Shown here: positions 25,735 to 38,698 of the stretch, in pieces
Numbering within the stretch: position 1 is the stretch's first letter
Layout: every line of letters starts with the position of its first letter
Assembly: GCF_050948175.1 (NCBI RefSeq)
Contig: NW_027490163.1
Coordinates: 1,054,001 to 1,118,000 of the forward strand
DNA: 64,000 nt
Direction of reading: 5' to 3'
Origin: Xylocopa sonorina
Taxonomy: Eukaryota; Arthropoda; Insecta; Hymenoptera; Apidae
The notes under the pieces: model-generated
What the model was told of the DNA's origin: nothing
The model's input: the letters and a program-made list of their open reading frames with translations, nothing else
The model's database searches: none
Translations under genes and position numbers: made by a program

Positions 25735-26351
25735 CGTCTACACCTGAAAAGATTGAAAATGCGGCACTTCCTTGCAAGGAAATAGCGTTTGCAGATGTCT
25801 ACGTATCGAAGCAATAGAGTTCTAATGCTTCTTAGAACGCGATATCGCATCTCATTTCTATGTTTCATGGTAAGATATAATATGATTTGCGAAGTGCTAT
25901 GTATTCCTCGTCTACACTTCAAATGAATGTAAATGCGACACTTCCTTGCAAGGAAATAGCGTTTGCAGATGTCTACCTATCGTAGCAATAGAGTTCTAAT
26001 GCTTCTTAAAACGCGATATCGCATCTCATTTCTATGTTTCATGGTAAGATATAATATGATTTGCGAAGTATCATGTATTCCTCGTCTACACTTCAAATGA
26101 ATGTAAATGCGACACTTCCTTGCTAGGAAATAGCGTCTGCATATGTCTAGGTATCGTAGCAATAGAGTTCTAATGATTCTTAGAACGCGATATCGCATCT
26201 CATTTCTATGTTTCGTGGTAAGATATAATATGATTTGCGAAGAGTTATGTTTTCCTCGTCTACACTTCAAATGAATGTAAATGCGACACTTCCTTGCAAG
26301 GAAATAGCGTTTGCAGATGTCTACGTATCGAAGCAATAGAGTTCTAATGCA
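25735..26351 (-). repeat. Linker monomers between Z' and Y'
   Basis: About 3.5 monomers. The first carries ACACCTGAAAAGATTG, otherwise seen near 23655 and 28525 with AAGAATG, so it looks like a relocated block Y monomer. The next ones repeat variants seen near 24.3-24.6 kb (GTGCTATG, CTGCATATGTCTAGG). Confidence 0.75.
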
Positions 26352-29300
26352 TCTTAAAACGCGATATCGCATCTCATTTCTATGTTTCATGGTAAGATAT
26401 AATATGATTTGCGAAGTGTTATGCATTCCTCGTCTACGATTCAAATGAATGTAAATGCGACACTTCCTTGCAAGGAAATAGCGTTTGCAGATGTCTACGT
26501 ATCGAAGCAATAGAGTTCAAGTGCTTCTTAAAACGCGATACCGCATCTCATTTCTATGTTTCATGGTAAGATATAATATGATTTGCGAAGTGTTATGTTT
26601 TCCTCGTCTACACCTCAAATGAATGTAAATGCGACACTTCCTTGCAAGGAAATAGCGAATCCAGATGTCTACCTATCGTAGCAATAGAGTTCTAATGCCT
26701 CTTAAAACGCGATATCGCATCTCATTTCTATGTTTCATGGTAAGATATAATATGATTTGCGAAGTGTTATGTATACCTCGTCTACACTTCAAATGAATGT
26801 AAATGCGACACTTCCTTGCAAGGAAATAGTGTTTGCAGATGTCTACGTATCGAAGCAATAGAGTTCTAATGCTTCTTAAAACGCGATATCGCATCTCATT
26901 TCTATGTTTCATGGTAAGATGTAATATGATTTGCGAAGTGCTATGTATTCCTCGTCTACACATCAAATGAATGTAAATGCGACACTTTCTTGCAAGGAAA
27001 TAGCGTCTGCAGATGTCTACGTATCGTAGCAATGGATTTCTGATGCTTCTTAGAACGCGATATCGCATCTCATTTCTATGTTTCATGGTAAGATATAATT
27101 TGATTTGCGAAGTGTCATGTATTCCTCGTCTACACTTCAAATGAATGTAAATGCGACACTTCCTTGCAAGGAAATAGCGTTTGCAGGTGTCTACGTGTCG
27201 TAGCAACAGAGTTCTAATGCTTCTTAAAACGCGATATCGCATCTCATTACTATGTTTCATGGTAAGATATAATAAGATGTGCGGAGTGTCATTTATTCCT
27301 CGTCTACACTTCAAATGAATGTGAATGCGACACTTGCTCGCTAGGAAATAGCGTTTGCAGATGTCTAGGTATCGTAGCAATAGATTTCTAATGCTTCTTA
27401 AAACGCGATATCGCATCTCATTTCTATGTTTCATGGTAAGATATAATATGATTTGCGAAGTGTTATATATTCCTCGTCTACTCTTCAAATGAATGTAAAT
27501 GCGACACTTCCTTGTAAGGAAATAGCGTTCGCAGATGTCTATCTATCGTAGCAATAGAGTTCTAATGCTTCTTAAAACGCGATATCGCATCTCATTTCTA
27601 TGTTTCATGGTAAGATATAATATGATTCGAGAAATGTTATGTAGTCCTCGTCTACACTTCAAATGAATGTAAATGCGACACTTCCTTGCTAGGAAATGGC
27701 GTTTGCAGATGTCTACGTATCGTAGCAATAGAGATCTTATGATTCTTAAAACGCGATATCGCATCTCATTTCCATGTTTCATGGTAAGATATAATATGAT
27801 TTGTGAAGTGTTATGTATTCCTCGTCTACACTTCAAATGAATGTAAATGCGACACTTCCTTGCTAGGAAATAGCGTTTGCAGATGTCTACATATTGAAGC
27901 AATAGAGTTCAAATGCTTCGTAAAATGAGATATTGCATCTCATATCTATGTTTCATGATAAGATATAATATTCATTGCGAAGTGTTATGCATTTCTCGTC
28001 TACGATTCAAATGAATGTAAATGCGACACTTCCTTGCAAGGAAATAGCGTTTGCAGATGTCTACGTAGCGTAGGGATAGAGTTCTAATGCTTCTTAAAAC
28101 GACATATCGCACCTCATTTCTATGTTTCATGATAAGATATAATATTCATTGCGAAGTGTTATGCATTCCTCGTCTACGATTCAATTGAATGTAAATGCGA
28201 CACTTCCATGCAAGGAAATAGCGTTTGCAGATGTCTACGTATCATAGCAATAGAGTTCTTATGATCCTTAAAACGCGATATCGCATCTCATTTCTATGTT
28301 TCATGGTAAGATATAATATTCATTGCGAAGTGTTATGCATTCCTCGTCTACGATTCAAATGAAAGTAAATGCGACAGTTCCTTGCAAGGAAACAGCGATT
28401 GCAGATGTCCACGTATCGTAGCAATAGAGTTCAAATGCTTCTTAAAACGCGTTATCGCATCTCGTATCTATGTTTCATGGTAAGATATAATATGATTTGC
28501 GAAGTGTTATGTATTCCTCGTCTACACCTGAAAAGAATGAAAATGCGACACTTCCTTGCAAGGAAATAGCGTTTGCAGATGTCTACGTATCGTAGCAATA
28601 GAGTTCTAATGCTTCTTAAAACGCGATATCGCATCTCATTTCTATGTTTCATGGTAAGATAAAATATGATTTGCGAAGTGTTATGCATTCCTCGTCTACG
28701 ATTCAAATGAACGTAAATGCGACACTTCCTTCCAAGGAAATAGCGTTTGCAGATGTCTACGTATCGTAACAATAGAATACTTATGATTCTTAAAACGCGA
28801 TATCGCATCTCATTTCTATGTTTCATGGTAAGATATAATATGATTTGTGAAGTGTTATGTATTCCTCGTCTACACTTCAAATCAATGTAAATACGACACT
28901 TCCTTGCAAGGAAATAGCGTTTGCAGATGTCTACCTATCGTAGCAATAGAGTTCTAATGCTTCTTAAAACGCGATATCGCATCTCATTTCTATGTTTCAT
29001 GGTAAGATATAATATGATTTGCGAAGTGTTATGTATTCCTCGTCTACACTTCAAATGAATGTAAATGCGACACTTCCTTGCAAGGAAATAGCGTTTGCAG
29101 ATGTCTACGTATCGAAGCAATAGAGTTCTAATGCTTCTTAAAACGCGATATCGCATCTCATTTCTATGTTTCATGGTAAGATATAATATGATTTGCGAAG
29201 TGCTATGTATTCCTCGTCTACACTTCAAATGAATGTAAATGCGACACTTCCTTGCTAGGAAATAGCGTCTGCATATGTCTAGGTATCGTAGCAATAGAGT

Positions 29301-29917
29301 TCTAATGATTCTTAAAACGCGATATCGCATCTCATTTCTATGTTTCGTGGTAAGATATAATATGATTTGCGAAGTATCATGTATTACTCGTCTACACTTC
29401 AAATGAATTTAAATGCGACACTTCCTTGCAAGGAAATAGCGTTTGCAGATGTCTACGTATCGTAGCAATAGAGTTCTAATGCTTCTTAAAACGCGATATC
29501 GCATGTCATTTCTATGTTTCATGGTAAGATATAATATGATTTGCGAAGAGTTATGTTTTCCTCGTCTACACTTCAAATGAATGTAAATGCGACACTTCCT
29601 TGCAAGGAAATAGCGTTTGCAGATGTATACGTATCGAAGCAATAGAGTTCTAATGCTTCTTAAAACGCGATATCGCATCTCATTTCTATGTTTCATGGTA
29701 AGATATAATATGATTTGCGAAGTGTTATGCATTCCTCGTCTACGATTCAAATGAATGTAAATGCGACACTTCCTTGCAAGGAAATAGCGTCTGCAGATGT
29801 ATAGGTATCCTAGCAATAGAGTTCTAATGCTTCTTAAAACTCGATATCGCATCTCATTTCTATGTTTCATGGTAAGATATAATATGATTTGCGAAGTGTT
29901 ATGTATTCCTCGTCTAC
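26352..29917 (-). repeat. Block Y' (about 3.6 kb), second copy
   Basis: Partner of 21480-25219, one monomer shorter. It leads straight into block X', whereas block Y follows block X, so the order of the two blocks is swapped between the copies. Confidence 0.88.
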
Positions 29918-32900
29918 ACTTCAAATGAATGTGAATGCGACACTTCCTCGCTAGGAAATAGCGTCTGCAGATGTCTAGATATCGTAGCAATAGAGTTCTA
30001 ATGCTTCTTAAAACGCGATATCGCATCTCATTTCTATGTTTCATGGTAAGATATAATATTCATTGCGAAGTGTTATGCATTCCTCGTCTACGATTCAAAT
30101 GAATGTAAATGCGACTCTTCCTTGCAAGGAAATAGCGTTTGCAGATGTCTACGTATCGTAGAAATAGAGTTCAAATGCTTCTTAAAACGCGATATCGCAT
30201 CTCATTCCTATGTTTCATGGTAGGATATAATATGATTTGCGAAGTGTTATGTATTCCTCGTCTACACTTCAAATGTATGTAAATGCGACACTTCCTTGCA
30301 AGGAAACAGCGTTTCCAGATGACTACGTATCGTAGCAATAGAGTTCTAATGATTCTTAAAACGCGATATCGCATCTCATTTCTATGTCTCATGCTAAGAT
30401 ATAATACGATTTGCGAAGTGTCATGTATTCCTCGTCTGCACTTCAAATGAATGTGAATGCGACATTTCCTTGCAAGGAAATAGCGTTTGCAGATGTCTAC
30501 GTATCGTAGCAATGGATTTCTGGTGCTTCTTAAAACGCGATATCGCATCTCATTTCTATGTTTCATGGTAAGATATAATATGATTTGCGAAGTGTCATCT
30601 ATTCCTCGTCTACTCTTCAAATGAATGTAAATGCGACACTTCCTTCCAAGGAAATAGCGTTTGCGTATGTCTACGTATCGTAGGGATGGAGTTCTAATGC
30701 TTCTTAAAACGCGATATCGCATCTCATTTCTATGTTTCATGGTAAGATATAATATGATTTGCGAAGTATCATGTATTCCTCGTCTACACGTCAAATGAAT
30801 GTAAATGCAACACTTCCTCGCTAGGAAATAGCGTTTGCAGATGTCTACGTATCGTAGCAATAGATTTCTAATTCTTCTTAAAACGCGATATCGCATCTCA
30901 TTTCTATGTTTCATGGTAAGATATAATATGATTTGCGAAGTGTAATGTATTCTTCGTCCACACTTCAAATGAATGTAAATGCGACACTTCCTTGCTAGGA
31001 GATAGCGTTTGCAGATGTCTACGTATCGAAGCAATAGTGTTCAAATGCCTCTTAAAACAAGATATCGCAACTCATTTCTATGTTTCATGATAAGATGTAA
31101 TATTCATTGCGAAGTGTTATGTATTCCTCGCCTACACTTCAAATGAATGTAAATGCGACACGTCCTTGCTAGGAAATAGCGTTTGCAGATGTCTACGTAT
31201 TGAAGCAATAGAGTTCAAATGCTTCGTAAAATGAGATATTGCATCTCATACCTATGTTTCATGATAAGATATAATATTCATTGCGAAGTGTTATGCATTT
31301 CTCGTCTACGATTCAAATGAATGTAAATGCGACACTTCCTTGCAAGGAAATAGCGTTCGCAGATGTCTACGTAGCGTAGGGATAGAGTTCTAATGCCTCT
31401 TAAAACGACATATCGCACCTCATTTCTATGTTTCATGATAAGATATAATATTCATTGCGAAGTGTTATGCATTCCTCGTCTACGATTCAATTGAATGTAA
31501 ATGCGACACTTCCTTGCAAGGAAATAGCGTTTGCAGATGTCTACGTATCATAGCAATAGAGTTCTTATGATCCTTAAAACGCGATATCGCATCTCATTTC
31601 TATGTTTCATGTTAAGATATAATATGATATGCGAAGTGTTATGTATTCCTCGTCTACACTTCAAATGAATGTAAATGCGACTCTTCCTTGCAAGGAAATA
31701 GCGTTTGCAGATGTCTACGTATTGTAGCAATAGAGTTCTTATGATTCTTAAAACGCGATATGGCATCTCATTTCCATGTTTCATGGTAAGATATAATATG
31801 ATTTGCGAAGTGTTATGTAGTCCTCGTCTACACTTCAAATGAATGTAAATGCGACACTTCCTTGCTAGGAAATAGCGTTTGCAGATTTCTAGGTATCGTA
31901 GTAATAGAGTTCTAGTGCTTCTTAAAACGCGATATCGCATCTCATTTCTATGTTTCATGGTAAGATATATTATGATTTGCGAAGTGCTGTGTATTCCTCG
32001 TCAACACTTCAAATGAATGTAAATGCGACACTTCCTTGCAAGGAAATAGCGTTTGCAAGTGTCTACCTATCGTAGCAATAGTGTTCTAATGCTTCTTAAA
32101 ACGCGATATCGCATCTCATTTCTATGTTTCATGGTAAGATATAATATGATTTGCGACGTGTCATGTATTCTTCGTCTACACTCCAAATGAATGTAAATGC
32201 GACTCTTCCTTGCAAGGAAATAGCGTTTGCATATGTCTACGTATCGTAGCAATAGAGTTCTTATGATTCATAAAACGCGATATCGCATCTCATTTCTATG
32301 TTTCATGGTAAGGTATAATATGATTTGCGAAGTGTCATGTATTCTTCGTCTACACACCAAATGAATGTAAATGCGACTCTTCCTTGCAAGGAAATAGCGT
32401 TTGCAGATGTCTACGTATAGTAGGGATAGAGTTCTAATGCTTCTTAAAACGAGGTATCGCATCTCATTTTTATGTTTCATGATAAGATATAATATTCATT
32501 GCGAAGTGTTATGCATTCCTCGTCTACACTTCAAATGAATGTAAATGCCACACTTCCCTGCTAGGAAATAGCGTCTGCAGGTGACTAGGTATCGTAGCAA
32601 TAGAGCTCTAATGCTTCTTAAAACGCGATATCGCATCTCATTCCTATGTTTCATGGTAAGATATAATATGATTTGCGAAGTGTTATGTATTCCTCTTCTA
32701 CACTTCAAATGAATGTAAATGGGACTCTTCCTTGCAAGGAAATAGCGTTTGCAGATGTCTACGTATCGTAGCAATAGAGTTCTAATGCTTCATAAAACGC
32801 GATATCGCATCTCATTTCCATGTTTCATGGTAAGATATAATATGATTTGCGAAGTGTTATGTATTCCTGTTCTACACTTCAAATGAATGTAAATGCGACA

Positions 32901-35900
32901 CTTCCTGGCAAGGAAATAGAGTTTGCAAATGTCTACCTATCTTAGCAATAGTGCTCTAATACTTCTTTAAACGCGATATCGCATTTCATTTCTATGTTTC
33001 ATGGTAAGATATAATATGAATTGCGAAGTGTTATGTATTCCTCGTCTACACTTCAAATGAATGTAAATGCGACTCTTCCTTGCAAGGAAATAGCGTTTGC
33101 AGATGTCAACGTATCGTAGCAATAGAGCTCTAATGCTTCTTAAAACGCGATATCGCATCTCATTTCTATGTTTCATGGTAAGATGTAATATGATTGGGGA
33201 AGTGTTATGTATTCCTCGTCTACACTTCAAATGAATGTAAATGCGACACTTCCTTGCAAGGAAATAGCGTTTGCAGATGTCTACGTATTGTAGCAATAGA
33301 GTTCTTATGATTCTTAAAACGCGATATGGCATCTCATTTCCATGTTTCATGGTAAGATATAATATGATTTGCGAAGTGTTATGTAGTCCTCGTCTACACT
33401 TCAAATGAATGTAAATGCGACACATCCTTGCTAGGAAATAGCGTTTGCAGATGTCTAGGTGTCGTAGTAATAGAGTTCTAGTGCTTCTTAAAACGCGATA
33501 TCGCATCTCATTTCTATGTTTCATGGTAAGATGTAATATGATTGGGGAAGTGTTATGTATTCCTCGTCTACACTTCAAATGAATGTAAATGCGACACTTC
33601 CTTGCAAGGAAATAGCGTTTGCAGATGTCTACGTATCGTAGCAATAGAGTTCTTATGATTCTTAAAACGCGATATGGCATCTCATTTTTTATGTTTCATG
33701 GTAAGATATAATATGATTTGCGAAGTGTTATGTAGTCCTCGTCTACACTTCAAATGAATGTAAATGCGACACTTCCTTGCAAGGAAATAGCGTTTGCAGA
33801 TGTCTACGTATCGTAGCAATAGAGTTCTTATGATCCTTAAAACGCGATATCGCATCTCATTTCTATGTTTCATGTTAAGATATAATATGATTTGCGAAGT
33901 GTTATGTAGTCCTCGTCTACACTTCAAATGAATGTAAATGCCACACTTCCCTGCTAGGAAATAGCGTCTGCAGATGACTAGGTATCGTAGCAATAGAGTT
34001 CTAATGCTTCTTAAAACGCGATATCGCATCTCATTCCGGTGTTTCATGGTAAGATATAATATGATTTGCGAAGTGTTATGTATTCCTCTTCTACACTTCA
34101 AATGAATGTAAATGCGACTCTTCCTTGCAAGGAAATAGCGTTTGCAGATGTCTACGTATCGTAGCAATAGAGTTCTAATGCTTCATAAAACGCGATATCG
34201 CATCTCATTTCCATGTTTCATGGTAAGATATAATATGATTTGCGAAGTGTTATGTATTCCTGTTCTACACTGCAAATGAATGTAAATGCGACACTTCCTG
34301 GCAAGGAAATAGAGTTTGCAAATGTCTACCTATCTTAGCAATAGTGCTCTAATACTTCTTTAAACGCGATATCGCATTTCATTTCTATGTTTCATGGTAA
34401 GATATAATATGAATTGCGAAGTGTTATGTATTCCTCGTCTACACTTCAAATGAATGTAAATGCGACTCTTCCTTGCAAGGAAATAGCGTTTGCAGATGTC
34501 TACGTATCGTAGCAATAGAGTTCTTATGATCCTTAAAACGCGATATCGCATCTCATTTCTATGTTTCATGTTAAGATATAATATGATTTGCGAAGTGTTA
34601 TGTAGTCCTCGTCTACACTTCAAATGAATGTAAATGCCACACTTCCCTGCTAGGAAATAGCGTCTGCAGGTGACTAGGTATCGTAGCAATAGAGCTCTAA
34701 TGCTTCTTAAAACGCGATATCGCATCTCATTCCTATGTTTCATGGTAAGATATAATATGATTTGCGAAGTGTTATGTATTCCTCTTCTACACTTCAAATG
34801 AATGTAAATGGGACTCTTCCTTGCAAGGAAATAGCGTTTGCAGATGTCTACGTATCGTAGCAATAGAGTTCTAATGCTTCATAAAACGCGATATTTCGCA
34901 TCTCATTGCCATGTTTCATGGTAAGATATAATATGATTTGCGAAGTGTTATGTATTCCTGTTCTACACTTCAAATGAATGTAAATGCGACACTTCCTGGC
35001 AAGGAAATAGAGTTTGCAAATGTCTACCTATCTTAGCAATAGTGCTCTAATACTTCTTTAAACGCGATATCGCATTTCATTTCTATGTTTCAAGGTAAGA
35101 TATAATATGAATTGCGAAGTGTTATGTATTCCTCGTCTACACTTCAAATGAATGTAAATGCGACTCTTCCTTGCAAGGAAATAGCGTTTGCAGATGTCAA
35201 CGTATCGTAGCAATAGTGTTCTAATGCTTCTTAAAACGCGATATCGCATCTCATTTCTATGTTTCATGGTAAGATATAATATGATTTGCGACGTGTCATG
35301 TATTCTTCGTCTACACTTCAAATGAATGTAAATGCGACTCTTCCTTGCAAGGAAATAGCGTTTTCATATGTCTACGTATCGTAGCAATAGAGTTCTTATG
35401 ATTCATAAAACGCGATATCGCATCTCATTTCTATGTTTCATGGTAAGGTATAATATGATTTGCGAAGTGTCATGTATTCTTCGTCTACACACCAAATGAA
35501 TGTAAATGCGACTCTTCCTTGCAAGGAAATAGCGTTTGCAGATGTCTACGTATCGTAGCAATAGAGTTCTAATGCTTCATAAAACGCGATATCGCATCTC
35601 ATTTCCATGCTTCATGGTAAGATATAATATGATTTGCGAAGTGTTATGTATTCCTGTTCTACACTTCAAATGAATGTAAATGCTACACTTCCTGGCAAGG
35701 AAATAGAGTTTGCAAATGTCTACCTATCTTAGCAATAGTGCTCTAATACTTCTTTAAACGCGATATCGCATTTCATTTCTATGTTTCATGGTAAGATATA
35801 ATATGAATTGCGAAGTGTTATGTATTCCTCGTCTACACTTCAAATGAATGTAAATGCGACTCTTCCTTGCAAGGAAATAGCGTTTGCAGATGTCAACGTA

Positions 35901-35971
35901 TCGTAGCAATAGAGCTCTAATGCTTCTTAAAACGCGATATCGCATCTCATTTCTATGTTTCATGGTAAGAT
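29842..35971 (-). repeat. Block X' (about 6.1 kb), second copy
   Basis: Partner of 15573-21526. Compared with X it lacks one monomer near 31.7 kb and has two more at about 33190-33537. It carries a private 2-bp insertion near 34895 (GATATTTCGC); the corresponding site in X near 20450 has the intact GATATCGC, so this insertion followed the duplication. It contains one tetramer HOR unit (34366-35063). Confidence 0.88.
34366..35063 (-). repeat. Tetramer HOR unit in block X' (698 bp)
   Basis: Same four-monomer order as at 19923, lengthened by the TT insertion near 34895. It retains GGTATCGTAG and CTACACTTC, the presumed ancestral states. Confidence 0.86.
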
Positions 35972-38698
35972 GTAATATGATTGGGGAAGTGTTATGTATT
36001 CCTCGTCTACACTTCAAATGAATGTAAATGCGACACTTCCTTGCAAGGAAATAGCGTTTGCAGATGTCTACGTATCGTAGCAATAGAGTTCTTATGATTC
36101 TTAAAACGCGATATGGCATCTCATTTCTATGTTTCATGGTAAGATATAATATGATTTGCGAAGTGTTATGTAGTCCTCGTCTACACTTCAAATGAATGTA
36201 AATGCGACACTTCCTTGCAAGGAAATAGCGTTTGCAGATGTCTACGTATCGTAGCAATAGAGTTCTTATGATCCTTAAAACGCGATATCGCATCTCATTT
36301 CTATGTTTCATGTTAAGATATAATATGATTTGCGAAGTGTTATGTAGTCCTCGTCTACACTTCAAATGAATGTAAATGCCACACTTCCCTGCTAGGAAAT
36401 AGCGTCTGCAGATGACTAGGTATCGTAGCAATAGAGTTCTAATGCTTCTTAAAACGCGATATCGCATCTCATTCCGGTGTTTCATGGTAAGATATAATAT
36501 GATTTGCGAAGTGTTATGTATTCCTCTTCTACACTTCAAATGAATGTAAATGCGACTCTTCCTTGCAAGGAAATAGCGTTTGCAGATGTCTACGTATCGT
36601 AGCAATAGAGTTCTAATGCTTCATAAAACGCGATATCGCACCTCATTTCCATGTTTCATGGTAAGATATAATATGATTTGCGAAGTGTTATGTATTCCTG
36701 TTCTACACTTCAAATGAATGTAAATGCGACACTTCCTGGCAAGGAAATAGAGTTTGCAAATGTCTACCTATCTTAGCAATAGTGCTCTAATACTTCTTTA
36801 AACGCGATATCGCATTTCATTTCTATGTTTCATGGTAAGATATAATATGAATTGCGAAGTGTTATGTATTCCTCGTCTACACTTCAAATGAATGTAAATG
36901 CGACTCTTCCTTGCAAGGAAATAGCGTTTGCAGATGTCTACGTATCGTAGCAATAGAGTTCTTATGATCCTTAAAACGCGATATCGCATCTCATTTCTAT
37001 GTTTCATGTTAAGATATAATATGATTTGCGAAGTGTTATGTAGTCCTCGTCTACACTTCAAATGAATGTAAATGCCACACTTCCCTGCTAGGAAATAGCG
37101 TCTGCAGGTGACTAGGTATTGTAGCAATAGAGCTCTAATGCTTCTTAAAACGCGATATCGCATCTCATTCCTATGTTTCATGGTAAGATATAATATGATT
37201 TGCGAAGTGTTATGTATTCCTCTTCTACACTTCAAATGAATGTAAATGGGACTCTTCCTTGCAAGGAAATAGCGTTTGCAGATGTCTACGTATCGTAGCA
37301 ATAGAGTTCTAATGCTTCATAAAACGCGATATCGCATCTCATTTCCATGTTTCATGGTAAGATATAATATGATTTGCGAAGTGTTATGTATTCCTGTTCT
37401 ACACTTCAAATGAATGTAAATGCGACACTTCCTGGCAAGGAAATAGAGTTTGCAAATGTCTACCTATCTTAGCAATAGTGCTCTAATACTTCTTTAAACG
37501 CGATATCGCATTTCATTTCTATGTTTCATGGTAAGATATAATATGAATTGCGAAGTGTTATGTATTCCTCGTCTACACTTCAAATGAATGTAAATGCGAC
37601 TCTTCCTTGCAAGGAAATAGCGTTTGCAGATGTCAACGTATCGTAGCAATAGAGCTCTAATGCTTCTTAAAACGCGATATCGCATCTCATTTCTATGTTT
37701 CATGGTAAGATGTAATATGATTGGGGAAGTGTTATGTATTCCTCGTCTACACTTCAAATGAATGTAAATGCGACACTTCCTTGCAAGGAAATAGCGTTTG
37801 CAGATGTCTACGTATTGTAGCAATAGAGTTCTTATGATTCTTAAAACGCGATATGGCATCTCATTTCCATGTGTCATGGTAAGATATAATATGATTTGCG
37901 AAGTGTTATGTAGTCCTCGTCTACACTTCAAATGAATGTAAATGCGACACATCCTTGCTAGGAAATAGCGTTTGCAGATGTCTAGGTATCGTAGTAATAG
38001 AGTTCTCGTGCTTCTTAAAACGCGATATCGCATCTCATTTCTATGTTTCATGGTAAGATATATTATGATTTGCGAAGTGCTATGTATTCCTCGTCAACAC
38101 TTCAAATGACTGTAAATGCGGCACTTCCTTGCAAGGAAATAGCGTTTGGAGATGTCTACGTATCGTAGCAATAGAGCTCTAATGCTTCTTAAAACGCGAT
38201 ATCGCATCTCATTTCTATGTTTCATGGTAAGATGTAATATGATTGGGGAAGTGTTATGTATTCCTCGTCTACACTTCAAATGAATGTAAATGCGACACTT
38301 CCTTGCAAGGAAATAGCGTTTGCAGATGTCTACGTATCGTAGCAATAGAGTTCTTATGATTCTTAAAACGCGATATGGCATCTCATTTCTATGTTTCATG
38401 GTAAGATATAATATGATTTGCGAAGTGTTATGTAGTCCTCGTCTACACTTCAAATGAATGTAAATGCGACTCTTCCTTGCAAGGAAATAGCGTTTGCAGA
38501 TGTCTACGTATCGTAGCAATAGAGTTCTAATGCTTCTTAAGACGCGATATCGCATCTCTCTTCCATGTTTCATGTTAAGGTATAATATGATTTGCGAAGT
38601 GCTATGTATTCCTCGTCTACACTTCAAATGAATGTAAATGCGACACTTCCTTGCAAGGAAATAGCGTTTGCAGATGTCTACCTATCGTAGCAATAGAG
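35454..38698 (-). repeat. Super-block S1, one tetramer unit
   Basis: Matches S2 at offset 13900 up to the end of its tetramer, then at 14596 after the extra S2 tetramer. The value 13900 is 80 x 174 minus 20, and the 20 bases are the two 10-bp deletions near 41932 and 43488. The tetramer is followed by the monomer series GTAATAGAG, GATATATTATG and AATGACTGTAAATGCGGCAC seen in S2 and S3. S1 then has two monomers fewer than S2 before 38682. Confidence 0.87.
36804..37499 (-). repeat. 696-bp tetramer HOR unit in S1 (single copy)
   Basis: Carries the derived T at 37120 (GGTATTGTAG) but keeps C at 36882 (CTACACTTC). It therefore sits between the X/X' units and the S2/S3 units in the mutation order. 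Confidence 0.88.
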
